Positions 55,102 to 63,006 of a DNA stretch of 64,000 nucleotides are shown here, in pieces. The position numbers were made by a program, and so were the translations under genes. Positions within the stretch are counted from its first letter, which is position 1. Each line of letters starts with the position of its first letter. The DNA comes from an uncultured Eubacteriales bacterium (lineage in GTDB: Bacteria; Bacillota; Clostridia; Oscillospirales; Oscillospiraceae). The stretch lies in assembly GCA_900551995.1 (NCBI GenBank), contig URXW01000003.1:16310-80309 (forward strand). The letters run 5' to 3'. The notes below the pieces were generated by a model. That model saw only the letters and a program-made list of their open reading frames with translations, had not been told where the DNA came from and did not search any database.

Positions 55102-56388
55102 ATGGGACTTATTAAAGCGGCATTGGGTGCAGCAGGCGGCGTGATGGCGGATCAGTGGAAGGAATACTTCTACTGCGAGGCCATTCCTGAAAACGTACTG
55201 GCGGTGAAGGGTCAGAAAAAGACCTCCAAGCGTTCCAGCAACACCAAGGGTGACGAGAACATCATCACCAACGGCTCGGTCATCGCGGTGGCGGACGGCC
55301 AGTGTATGCTCATCGTGGATCAGGGCAAGATCGTGGACATGTGCGCCGCCTCCGGCGAGTACACCTATGACCAGTCCACCGAGCCCTCCCTGTTCGTGGG
55401 CGACCTGGGCGAAGGCATCAAAAACGTATTCAACAACATGGCCAACCGCTTCACCTTCGGCGGCGAAGCACCCAAGGATCAGCGCATCTATTATTTCAAC
55501 ACCAAGGAGCTGATCGGCAACAAATACGGCACACCGTCCCCCGTCCCGTTCCGGGTGGTGGATCAGCGCGCCGGTATCGACATCGATGTGGGCATCCGCT
55601 GCTTCGGCGAGTACAGCTACCGTATCAGCAACCCCATGCTGTTCTACACCAACGTCTGCGGCAACGTCAGCGAGGACTACACCCGCGACCGGCTGGACAG
55701 CCAGCTGAAAACCGAGCTGCTGACCGCCCTCCAGCCCGCCTTTGCCCGCATCGGCGAGGACGGCATCCGCTATTCCCAGCTGCCCGGTCATACACTGGAG
55801 CTGGCGGACGCGCTGAACGAGGTGCTCAGCAAGAAGTGGCGCGACCTGCGGGGTATCGAGATCGTCTCCTTCGGCGTGTCCAGCGTGACGGCGGACGAGG
55901 AAGACGAGAAGATGCTCAAGGAGCTGCAGCGCAACGCGGCGTTCATGGATCCCACCCGTGCAGCGGCGCATCTGGTGGGCAGTCAGGGCGACGCCATGAA
56001 GATGGCGGCAGGCAATCAGGGCGCAGGTCCCGCCATGGCGTTCATGGGCATGAACATGGCGGGTCAGGCCGGCGGCATGAACGCCCAGAATCTGTTTGCC
56101 ATGGGGCAGCAGCAGGCGGCACAGCAGCCGGCGCAGCAGCCCGCCGCTCCCGCCGGATGGACGTGCACCTGCGGCCACGCCGGCAACGCCGGCAAGTTCT
56201 GCGCCGAGTGCGGCGCGCCGAAGCCGGCTCCCGCAGGCGAGTGGAAGTGTGCCTGCGGCACGGTGAACACCGGCAAATTCTGCTCTAACTGCGGCGGCCC
56301 CAAGCCCGCCAGCGACGAGTGGACGTGTGAGTGCGGGACGGTCAACAAGGGCAAGTTCTGCGCCAACTGCGGCCATCCTCGCCCCTAA
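55102..56388 (+). CDS. SPFH-domain protein (YdjI-like) with C-terminal zinc ribbons
   Basis: The 428-residue protein has an N-terminal helical leader, an SPFH/virion-core-type domain (roughly residues 30-300: NIITNGSVIAVADGQCMLIV, FNTKELIGNKYGTPSPVPFR), an alanine/glutamine-rich hinge (AMGQQQAAQQPAQQPAAPAG), and three zinc ribbons at the end (WTCTCGHAG..CAEC, WKCACG..CSNC, WTCECG..CANC). B. subtilis YdjI is the closest known model: an SPFH protein that, with YdjG and YdjH, brings PspA to the membrane. The start has AAAGGAG. It should be peripheral to the membrane in the cytoplasm. Confidence 0.88.
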   Translation: MGLIKAALGAAGGVMADQWKEYFYCEAIPENVLAVKGQKKTSKRSSNTKGDENIITNGSVIAVADGQCMLIVDQGKIVDMCAASGEYTYDQSTEPSLFVGDLGEGIKNVFNNMANRFTFGGEAPKDQRIYYFNTKELIGNKYGTPSPVPFRVVDQRAGIDIDVGIRCFGEYSYRISNPMLFYTNVCGNVSEDYTRDRLDSQLKTELLTALQPAFARIGEDGIRYSQLPGHTLELADALNEVLSKKWRDLRGIEIVSFGVSSVTADEEDEKMLKELQRNAAFMDPTRAAAHLVGSQGDAMKMAAGNQGAGPAMAFMGMNMAGQAGGMNAQNLFAMGQQQAAQQPAQQPAAPAGWTCTCGHAGNAGKFCAECGAPKPAPAGEWKCACGTVNTGKFCSNCGGPKPASDEWTCECGTVNKGKFCANCGHPRP

Positions 56389-56394
56389 AGAGCC

Positions 56395-56937
56395 ATGAAG
56401 AAGATGATCGTCATTCTTATCGCGGGCGTTGTGGTGGGTATCACGATCTCGGGTCTTTATAAGCACTTTGTCACCGACCGCATAATGGACGGCGGCGATA
56501 TGGAGAACAAGTTCGCCAACGTCTTTCAGGACGCTGACACGCTGAAGAGCATCCACTGGACGCAGAGCGGCTCAAGCTACGACCACGGGTTTTGCTTCGA
56601 TTTGGAGGAGGCGGACGGCGCGTATACCATCTCCGGCTGGTGCATTGACACCGGGGGAAGCGGGGAGAGGGTGGAGCGCACAGACGCGCCCCTGACGGCA
56701 GAGCAGTGGGCGGAGGTGGAGCAGTGCCTGCGGGACAACTGGCACCAGCCGCCCAAGGTGCTGCCGGAGGGTCTGTCCGTCCTCGACGGAATGGAGAGCT
56801 ACCTCAGCATCACCAGCGTGAGAGAAGGCGAAACGCTTACGGCGGAATACAACGGCGAGTACGAGCACGCCCTTGAGGGGCTCCTGCGGGAGCTTCTCAT
56901 GGGTGCCTCCGCGGAGTATGCGCCGCCGAAGGCATAA
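56395..56937 (+). CDS. Membrane-anchored protein of the SPFH/TPM cluster
   Basis: The 180-residue protein has one N-terminal membrane helix (MKKMIVILIAGVVVGITISG) and a ~150-residue domain with two cysteines, aromatic beta strands and amphipathic helices (LTAEQWAEVEQCLRDNW; EYEHALEGLLRELLMG). It starts only six bases after the SPFH gene and has a weak SD within that gene's end (TAAAGAG). Unknown family. Confidence 0.65.
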   Translation: MKKMIVILIAGVVVGITISGLYKHFVTDRIMDGGDMENKFANVFQDADTLKSIHWTQSGSSYDHGFCFDLEEADGAYTISGWCIDTGGSGERVERTDAPLTAEQWAEVEQCLRDNWHQPPKVLPEGLSVLDGMESYLSITSVREGETLTAEYNGEYEHALEGLLRELLMGASAEYAPPKA

Positions 56938-56987
56938 ACAAAAACAAGACGAAATAAGGACATTGTGGAGAAAGAAAGGAGCAACAC

Positions 56988-57617
56988 ATGAGCAAGGGAC
57001 AGAAATTTTTGAAGGTGACCTCGATTCTGATGATCATTGGCGGCGCGCTGGCGGGCGTGACGTGCCTTCTGGGTATTGCGGGCGTGGCGGTGCTGGCGTC
57101 CTTGGCGGACGGCCATGCAGCGGCACTGATGCTCTATCTGGCATTGGCACTGGCTCTGGCGGCGGCAGTGGCGGAGTTTATCGCCGGACTGAAGGGACTG
57201 AAGACCTGCAAGACCGGCGGCGACGCCCACAAGTGCGTGGTCTGGGGCGCAGTGGTGGCAGGCATCACGGTGGTCTCCTCCGTGATGAACGTGGCGGGCG
57301 GCGGCAGCATCAACGCCATGAGCATCCTGCTGAGTCTGGTGGTGCCGGGTCTGTATATCTACGGTGCCATGCAGGTGCAGAAGGGTGACTGGCAGCCCCA
57401 GCAGCCCAAGACCGCACAGGCAGTCCAGCAGCCCCGCCAGCCCAGCAGCCCCTACTCTCAGGTTCCCCAGCAGCCCCAGCAGGCTCCGTATGCCGCGGCT
57501 CCTCAGCAGCCGATCCAGCCGGAGCAGCCCGCCGCCGCTCCCGTCTTCTGCGCCAACTGCGGCACGAGAAGCAACGGCGAGAAGTTCTGCCAGAACTGCG
57601 GCGCGGCTTTGAAGTAA
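56988..57617 (+). CDS. Zinc-ribbon membrane protein with Pro/Gln-rich linker
   Basis: The 209-residue protein has four hydrophobic segments between residues 8 and 125 (MIIGGALAGVTCLLGIAGVAV; LMLYLALALALAAAVAEFIA; CVVWGAVVAGITVVSSVMN; ILLSLVVPGLYIYGAM), then a cytoplasmic ~55-residue Pro/Gln-rich stretch (QPQQPKTAQAVQQPRQPSSP) and a C-terminal zinc ribbon (CANCGTRSNGEKFCQNCG). Good SD (AAAGGAG). The same ribbon type ends the SPFH protein, which suggests physical contact between them (inference). Confidence 0.78.
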   Translation: MSKGQKFLKVTSILMIIGGALAGVTCLLGIAGVAVLASLADGHAAALMLYLALALALAAAVAEFIAGLKGLKTCKTGGDAHKCVVWGAVVAGITVVSSVMNVAGGGSINAMSILLSLVVPGLYIYGAMQVQKGDWQPQQPKTAQAVQQPRQPSSPYSQVPQQPQQAPYAAAPQQPIQPEQPAAAPVFCANCGTRSNGEKFCQNCGAALK

Positions 57618-57697
57618 AAAACAGCGTCTGCCGCCCGGCAGACACAGCGAAACAACATTAGCCGGATAAACCGGAGAAAAAAGAAAGGAAGATGACC

Positions 57698-58105
57698 ATG
57701 AAAAAGGTGATCGCGCTTGTATTGACCGTAATGATGATGCTCTCCCTCACTGCCTGCGGCGGAGGCGGCACCAAGGACACCGGGCTTCCCGGTATCGACA
57801 TGAAGTCTGCCGAGGTGCAGACCGTTTCCTCCGACAGAGCGACGCTTGAGGTGCTGAACGAGACGTTCTTCACCTATCTGGGCGGCTTGAACTACTTCAC
57901 CGACGGCGATCCCCAGGCGAAGCTGACCTATGCGGATCTCAAGGAGCACATCGGCGTGGACTGCTCCACGTACCAGTACCAGGAGGAGTACCAGCGCGGC
58001 GTGTACACGTGGTACACCGGTGAGGACGATGCGTGCGCCCTGGCTCTGTTCATCGGGGACAACGGCAAGCTGGTGGCTGCCGGTGCATACAACCTGGGAA
58101 TGTAA
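57698..58105 (+). CDS. Small lipoprotein of the SPFH/TPM cluster
   Basis: The 135-residue product has a signal with an LTAC lipobox and a short soluble domain (TYADLKEHIGVDCSTYQYQEE; YTGEDDACALALFIGDNGK). It resembles the C-terminal part of the lipoprotein at 52489. The second ATG (57698) was preferred because AAAGGAAG lies at proper spacing. Confidence 0.75.
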   Translation: MKKVIALVLTVMMMLSLTACGGGGTKDTGLPGIDMKSAEVQTVSSDRATLEVLNETFFTYLGGLNYFTDGDPQAKLTYADLKEHIGVDCSTYQYQEEYQRGVYTWYTGEDDACALALFIGDNGKLVAAGAYNLGM

Positions 58106-58179
58106 GCGAAGCGGCGATACAAAGGCGCGGTCAAGCGGGGGCGGCCCCGTGACCGATCCATACCGGAAAGGAGAGAGCA

Positions 58180-59319
58180 ATGGCATCTCAAATCACCAAC
58201 TATAAGTGCCCGGCCTGCACCGGCCCCCTGCATTTCGTAGGGGCGTCCGGTAAGCTGGAATGTGACTTCTGCGGCGCACAGTACGACGTGGCGCAGATCG
58301 AGGCGATGTACGCGGAGAAGGAAGCCTCCGCCGTGGCAGCCACCGAAAAGGCGGAGGCGAAGGCGGAGGTCAACCGCCAGAAGCTGGCGGACATGGAGGC
58401 GCAGGGCTGGGATACCTCCGGGCTTACCAGCGACTGGGGCGCGGAGGCGGAGGGCATGAAGGCGTACAACTGCCCCAGCTGCGGCGCGGAGCTGATCTGC
58501 GACGCGTCCACCGCCGCCACCTCCTGCCCCTATTGCGGCAACCCCTCCGTGGTGCCGGGGCAGTTCAGCGGCGCGCTGAAGCCGGATTTCGTCATCCCCT
58601 TCAAGCTCAGCAAGGAGGACGCGGTGGCGGCTCTGAAAAACCACTACAAGGGCAAGCCCCTGCTGCCCAAGGCGTTCACCAACGGCAACCATATCGAGGA
58701 GATCAAGGGCGTGTACGTCCCCTTCTGGATGTTCGACGGACAGGCGGAGGGCAGCGTGGACTACGAGGGCCTGATCATCCACGTCTATGAGAGCGGCGAC
58801 TACGAGATCACCGAGACGGAGCACTACGACGTGCGCCGCGGCGGCTCCATCGCCTTCGAGAAGGTGCCCGTGGATGCGTCCAGCAAAATGCCGGACGACC
58901 ACATGGACTCCATCGAGCCTTACGAATACAAGGATCTCCGGGCGTTCTCCACGGCGTACCTGCCGGGCTTCTTAGCGGATAAGTACGACGTGACCGTGGA
59001 GGAGAGCCGGGAGCGCGCCGACGGGCGGTGCGCCTCGTCGCTGGAGGGCGCGCTGGGACGCACCACCACGGCGTATGACAGCTGCATCCCCCTGCGCCGG
59101 GACATCCATCTGCGCCGCGGCAAGGTGCATTACGCGCTGCTGCCGGTGTGGATGCTGCACACCAAGTGGAACGGCAAGGACTTCCTCTTTGCCATGAACG
59201 GGCAGACCGGCAAGCTGGTGGGCGACCTGCCCACGGATATGGGCAAGTTCTGGGCGATCTTCGCCGCCATCGCCGCACCGGTGACAGCTATCGCAGCGGC
59301 GATACTGATGCTGATGTAA
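58180..59319 (+). CDS. TFIIB-type zinc-ribbon membrane protein (YdjG-like)
   Basis: The 379-residue protein starts with a TFIIB-like ribbon (CPACTGPLHFVGASGKLECDFC, cysteines near 8, 11, 27, 30), an alpha-helical charged stretch (EKEASAVAATEKAEAKAEVN), a second ribbon (CPSCGAELIC and CPYC, near residues 98-115), a long beta-rich domain (KPDFVIPFKLSKEDAVAALK; PFWMFDGQAEGSVDYEG), and a C-terminal membrane helix (IFAAIAAPVTAIAAAILMLM). It matches the B. subtilis YdjG type, a tail-anchored partner of PspA docking. AAAGGAGAG precedes the ATG. Confidence 0.85.
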   Translation: MASQITNYKCPACTGPLHFVGASGKLECDFCGAQYDVAQIEAMYAEKEASAVAATEKAEAKAEVNRQKLADMEAQGWDTSGLTSDWGAEAEGMKAYNCPSCGAELICDASTAATSCPYCGNPSVVPGQFSGALKPDFVIPFKLSKEDAVAALKNHYKGKPLLPKAFTNGNHIEEIKGVYVPFWMFDGQAEGSVDYEGLIIHVYESGDYEITETEHYDVRRGGSIAFEKVPVDASSKMPDDHMDSIEPYEYKDLRAFSTAYLPGFLADKYDVTVEESRERADGRCASSLEGALGRTTTAYDSCIPLRRDIHLRRGKVHYALLPVWMLHTKWNGKDFLFAMNGQTGKLVGDLPTDMGKFWAIFAAIAAPVTAIAAAILMLM

Positions 59320-59333
59320 GGAGGGCAGCCGAG

Positions 59334-60116
59334 ATGAAAAAGAGAATTTTTACATGGCTGCTGGCCCTGCTGGCGGCACTGACGCTGACGGTTCCCGCTT
59401 GGGCGGAGCAGACGGCGGACGATCTGTTCGTTTACGACACGGAGAACCTGCTGACCGAGGACGAGTGGCTGGAGCTGGAGATGCTGGCGGACGAGATCTC
59501 GTGGCGGTATAACTGCGCCGTCTACATCGTCACCATCTACGACTACGAGGACTACGACAGCGACATCCACTACGCGGCGGTGAACATCTACGACAACAAC
59601 GACTTCGGCATCGGCGAAAACCGCGAGGGCATCATGCTGATGCTGAGTATGTACGACCGCGACTACGACCTGTACGTCCGTGACGGCGGCACCGCCGAGT
59701 ACGCGGTGAACAAGTACGGACGCCACCAGATGACGGAGGAGTTCCTCGACAACTTCGCCGACAACGACTGGAAGGGCGGCTTCGAGGATTATCTGAACGC
59801 CTGCGCCGAGTATCTCGACCGTGCCGAGCAGGGACACCCTGTCCGCAAGCCGCTGACCAAGGTGCTGCCTATGGCACTGGGCATCGGCGTGGTGCTGGCA
59901 CTGGCGGTGTGCCTGTTCCTGAAGTCCAAGATGAAGTCCGTCCGGCAGGGCGCGGAGGCGGACGCCTACGTGACTGCGGAGGGGCTGAATCTGACGGAGC
60001 AGTATGACCGCTATACCCACACCACCAAGACCAGCCGCAAGATCTCCAAGGACAGCGACAGCGGCAGCAGCGACCATTCCGGCGGCGGTGGCTCCAGTAC
60101 CAGCGGTAAGTTCTAA
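59334..60116 (+). CDS. TPM-domain protein (YdjH-like)
   Basis: The 260-residue protein has a signal peptide (cleavage near AWA-EQ, residue 24), an extracytoplasmic TPM domain (YDTENLLTEDEWLELEMLAD; YNCAVYIVTIYDYEDYDSD; GIGENREGIMLMLSM), a membrane helix (about 183-205) and a short basic cytoplasmic tail ending GGGGSSTSGKF, typical of TPM proteins. In B. subtilis YdjH is the third partner of YdjG and YdjI. It starts 14 bases after the YdjG-like gene with GTAAGGAGGG as SD. Confidence 0.85.
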   Translation: MKKRIFTWLLALLAALTLTVPAWAEQTADDLFVYDTENLLTEDEWLELEMLADEISWRYNCAVYIVTIYDYEDYDSDIHYAAVNIYDNNDFGIGENREGIMLMLSMYDRDYDLYVRDGGTAEYAVNKYGRHQMTEEFLDNFADNDWKGGFEDYLNACAEYLDRAEQGHPVRKPLTKVLPMALGIGVVLALAVCLFLKSKMKSVRQGAEADAYVTAEGLNLTEQYDRYTHTTKTSRKISKDSDSGSSDHSGGGGSSTSGKF

Positions 60117-60135
60117 GCAACGAAAGGAGAAACCG

Positions 60136-61224
60136 ATGAAAAAGAATCGCATCCTCTGCCTGCTGCTGGCGGTGCTCATGGCACTGACGCTGACGGCGTG
60201 CAAGGTGGATTTCCCCGGCATCGGAACGCTGCACATCGGCGGTGATACGCCAGAGCCGGATCCGGACGGCGTCAACATCGAGGGGGACTACGACGACTCC
60301 ATCGACCTGCTGCGGGAGTCGATGGTCGACCCGTCTTATATGTTCGCGGCGGCCTTCATCGGCGGCTCGGCGGGCGGCCCCGACGATCTGGAGCTCCCCC
60401 TGTCGGAGTGGATTTTGGAGACGGATCCCGACCTGTGCGCCCAGTATACGTTCATTCGCCAGATCCCCCGTGAGCGGGTGGTGGGCAACGGCGGCGGCCT
60501 GTACTGCGTGGTGCCCCGCGACCCCAACGCCACCCTTGCGGTGAACCGCATCCAGTGGAACCCCCAGAACGAGGACTACGACAACCTTGAGGTGCTCTAC
60601 CGCAGCGAGACGGGCGACCCGATCCTGCTGTATGCCTGCGCCGATATGGGCGAAAGCCCCTATCCCGATACGGAGGTCATCGTGACCGACAGCAAGGGTC
60701 GGACCATAACGTGGTACCCCATCTACGGCGCGGCCATGCTGCCCTACGACTTCGAGAACGACGCGCCGATAGGCTATGACTTCACCGACTATGGCGGGGA
60801 ATACGACGGCGACATCGGCTGGACGTACCCCACGGCGGAGCAGCTGGAGAATGTGTGGGTGTGGGAGGGCTACAAGGACGATCAGTACAGCTTCGGCACC
60901 CTCACCCTGGAGTCCGACGGCAGTGCCGCGCTGAGATGGTGGTACGAGAAGGACAACGGCGATGCACAGGAGATCTACGAGGGCACATGGGGTCTGCAGA
61001 GCGACGAGGACGAGCTGCTGGAGCTGAATATGACCCTTGTCGGCGGTATGCGCTACAAGAGCGGCGGGGCAGCGGTGAAGATCAGCGGTGCTTTCTGGAT
61101 ACAGGTGCCCATGGGCTTTGAGGACTTCCCTATCCTCAATATCGGCGAGGGCGTAAACGGGGAGCTTCTGCCCTTCCAGATCCCGCCCTCCACGCTGGTC
61201 TACCTGATGCCGGCTGCGGGATAA
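60136..61224 (+). CDS. Lipoprotein, last gene of the SPFH/TPM cluster
   Basis: The 362-residue product has a lipoprotein signal with LTAC lipobox, a linker (GGDTPEPDPDGVNIEGDYDD) and two beta-rich parts, the second (GGEYDGDIGWTYPTAEQLEN; VWEGYKDDQYSFGTLTLESD; EIYEGTWGLQSDEDELLELN) of the lipocalin-like kind seen in the cluster's other lipoproteins. AAAGGAG precedes the ATG. Four hairpins in a row follow the gene and end the cluster. Confidence 0.78.
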   Translation: MKKNRILCLLLAVLMALTLTACKVDFPGIGTLHIGGDTPEPDPDGVNIEGDYDDSIDLLRESMVDPSYMFAAAFIGGSAGGPDDLELPLSEWILETDPDLCAQYTFIRQIPRERVVGNGGGLYCVVPRDPNATLAVNRIQWNPQNEDYDNLEVLYRSETGDPILLYACADMGESPYPDTEVIVTDSKGRTITWYPIYGAAMLPYDFENDAPIGYDFTDYGGEYDGDIGWTYPTAEQLENVWVWEGYKDDQYSFGTLTLESDGSAALRWWYEKDNGDAQEIYEGTWGLQSDEDELLELNMTLVGGMRYKSGGAAVKISGAFWIQVPMGFEDFPILNIGEGVNGELLPFQIPPSTLVYLMPAAG

Positions 61225-61269
61225 ACGACAAGTTTCCATGTGTGGGAGGCACAAAACTTCCTCCAGACC

Positions 61270-61419
61270 ATAAAAGAGGAGCACCACCCGTCAGGGTGGT
61301 GTTCCTCAGGCTGTCGAGAAAAGCCGTCGGCTTTTCTCGACAGCCTGAGAGGATGCCCTGCTTCGGCAGAGCATCCTCTTTAATGAAAACAAAAACACCA
61401 CCCGGCAGGGTGGTGTTTC
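61270..61419 (+). terminator. Array of four hairpins ending the cluster
   Basis: In order: GAGCACCACCC/GGGTGGTGTTC (61278-61305), the CAGGCTGTCGA repeat (61307-61347), AGGATGCCCTGC/GCAGAGCATCCT (61348-61378) and ACACCACCCGGC/AGGGTGGTGTTT (61393-61418) with T residues after it. The first and last are versions of the same hairpin. Confidence 0.75.
61307..61347. repeat. CAGGCTGTCGA hairpin repeat, copy 3
   Basis: CAGGCTGTCGAGAAAAGCCG...CGGCTTTTCTCGACAGCCTG, the most perfect of the three palindromes. It is not beside the ~180-bp repeat here. Confidence 0.88.
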
Positions 61420-61428
61420 CTTATAGCG

Positions 61429-61473
61429 TGGAGCTGCTGGGCGGATTCGAACCGCCGACCTCATCCTTACCAA
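61429..61473 (-). pseudogene. 3' fragment of tRNA-Thr(GGU), attachment-site remnant
   Basis: Reading the minus strand: anticodon loop TTGGTAA (61467-61473), anticodon-stem 3' arm GGATG, variable AGGTC, T-arm GGCGG-TTCGAAT-CCGCC, acceptor arm CAGCAGC, discriminator T and encoded CCA. These match the 3' half of tRNA-Thr with anticodon GGU. Upstream of the anticodon loop the match stops at once: no CATCC partner, D-arm or 5' acceptor arm is present. Confidence 0.85.
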
Positions 61474-61893
61474 AAAGCCGTGGCTGCTTTTATGGCGTAC
61501 CCATTCATGCCGAGAAAGAACCTCCAATCCCTTGTGCTGCAAGGGATTGGAGGTTCTCCTTGTTTTAGTGCGTTTTATTACATACCGGGGTGATTTGCGT
61601 GGATTTAGGGTGTTTGTTGGAAAGATTGTTGGAAAACCGAGGGTAAACGCAAACCCATAACGGGAAAGCTATCCTGTGAACTTGCAATTCTGAAGGCCAT
61701 GCCGCCATGCAGGCTGTTCGTCTGGATAGTAGTAGGACTATCTGCCGCCGTCTGCGGGCAGGAAATACCGCATTCGGCGGGGACGTCGGCTGGAACATGA
61801 GGGGGATGGGGGCGCAAGCTGACCCCGAATTGGTTGTTACATCGCTTGCCGCCTGCTACAATACTCAAAAACGACCGGGAGGCGTAGCGCATC
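61474..61893. other. Element-side region between the tRNA fragment and the recombinase
   Basis: About 420 bases without a supportable gene. It holds a perfect 17-bp hairpin (listed separately) and possible recombinase-binding direct words TTGTTGGAAA (61615-61624) and TTGTTGGAAAA (61628-61638) 13 bases apart. Open frames here lack SD signals. Confidence 0.55.
61517..61557. terminator. Perfect 17-bp hairpin inside the element edge
   Basis: GAACCTCCAATCCCTTG-TGCTG-CAAGGGATTGGAGGTTC, followed by TCCTTGTTTT on the plus strand. Confidence 0.6.
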
Positions 61894-62751
61894 ATGCGGA
61901 AGAAATTGGAGATCACGGAGCGGGAGCTGGGGAAATTCGCGGGGTATCTGCGGCGGGAGGAGCGGGAGGATTCCACCATCGAATCTTACATGAGGACGGC
62001 GCGGCGGTTTGCCGCGTGGCTGGACGGCCGCGCAGTGACGAAGGAGCTGGCGGCGGCGTGGAAGGCGCAGCTGCTGGAGCAGGGTTACCGCTCCGTCAGC
62101 GTCAACGCCATGCTGGCGGCGGTGAACAAGCTGCTCGTGAGCATGGGGCGGGAGGACTGCAAGGTGCGGTACCTCAAGCTCCAGCGGCAGATGTTCCGCA
62201 AATCGGAACGGGAGCTGACCCGCGCCGAATACCAGCGGCTGCTGGACGCCGCCCAGGTGCGAGGCGACGTGCGGCTGCTGCTTCTATTGGAAACCCTCTG
62301 CGCCACGGGCATCCGAGTCAGCGAGCTGCAATACATCACCGTGGAGGCGGCGCGAAACGGCGTGGCGGAAATCGCCCTGAAGGGCAAGATCAGAACCATC
62401 CTGTTACCCACGAAGTTGTGCCGAAAGCTGCTGAAATACGCCAAAAAGTGCGGCATCGTCCGCGGACAGATATTCCTGACGAAAACGGGAACCGGGCTGT
62501 CCCGGAAGTTCATCTGGGCGGAGATGAAGAAACTGTGCGAGGCGGCGAAGGTGGCGCGGAGCAAGGTGTTCCCCCACAACCTGCGGGGGCTGTTCGCCCG
62601 GACGTTCTACGCCGCCTGCCGGGACGTGGTGCGTCTGGCGGACGTGCTGGGACACAGCAGCATCGAGACGACCCGGATATACCTGCTGTCCACGGCAAAA
62701 GAAAGTGCCCGCCAGCTGGACAGGCTTGGTCTGCTCAGCGTGTGGGCATAA
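61894..62751 (+). CDS. Tyrosine recombinase/integrase (catalytic residues intact)
   Basis: The 285-residue XerC/D-type recombinase has an N-terminal SAM-like DNA-binding domain (residues 8-100) and the full catalytic set: R141 (TGIRVSEL), K163/K165 (ALKGKIRTI), H228 and R231 (PHNLRGLF), H254 (LGHSSIETT), and Y263 (TRIYLL). GGGAGG lies about 11 bases before the ATG. It lies 420 bases inside the tRNA-Thr fragment, pointing away from it, the usual position for an integrase of a tRNA-targeting element. Confidence 0.92.
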   Translation: MRKKLEITERELGKFAGYLRREEREDSTIESYMRTARRFAAWLDGRAVTKELAAAWKAQLLEQGYRSVSVNAMLAAVNKLLVSMGREDCKVRYLKLQRQMFRKSERELTRAEYQRLLDAAQVRGDVRLLLLLETLCATGIRVSELQYITVEAARNGVAEIALKGKIRTILLPTKLCRKLLKYAKKCGIVRGQIFLTKTGTGLSRKFIWAEMKKLCEAAKVARSKVFPHNLRGLFARTFYAACRDVVRLADVLGHSSIETTRIYLLSTAKESARQLDRLGLLSVWA

Positions 62752-63006
62752 TTATTATTCCATTTCGACTTGCCGAAAGCGTGCAGTAGCAACGCCCCGC
62801 AGCCAAGGCTGCGAGGCGTAAATGAATATAATTGGAAGAGCCGGTTCAAAATGTAATGGAACGGCTCTGCCTTATCGTGTGAAATTGTTGCGTTTGCTTG
62901 ACTTTAGTCCTTAAATGTGATACCCTATCGTTGGAATTTTGGCGGCATACTGAGCATTTTGTCAGTACCTCGTCGAATTAATAATTATGTCACGAACGGA
63001 GCAATT
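62752..63006. other. Region between the two recombinases
   Basis: Contains a hairpin CGCCCCGCAGCC-AA-GGCTGCGAGGCG (62792-62818) and an imperfect AGAGCCGGTTC/GGAACGGCTCT inverted repeat (62836-62867), then the promoter of the second recombinase. No gene is supportable. Confidence 0.55.
62898..62926 (+). promoter_or_regulatory. Possible promoter of the second recombinase gene
   Basis: TTGACT-17-TACCCT, 80 bases before the start. Confidence 0.4.

Noticed and set aside
48294..61224. A prophage or conjugative element covering the SPFH/TPM cluster
   Set aside because: No phage or transfer genes are present, and the tRNA fragment orientation puts the element to the right of 61473, not over the cluster.
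61429..61540. Intact tRNA gene
   Set aside because: Only the 3' half is present; no D-arm, 5' acceptor arm or anticodon-stem partner follows.
61565..61979. Minus-strand frames next to the integrase as an integrase remnant
   Set aside because: The peptides (for example ending FQQSFQQTP) lack catalytic motifs and SD signals.
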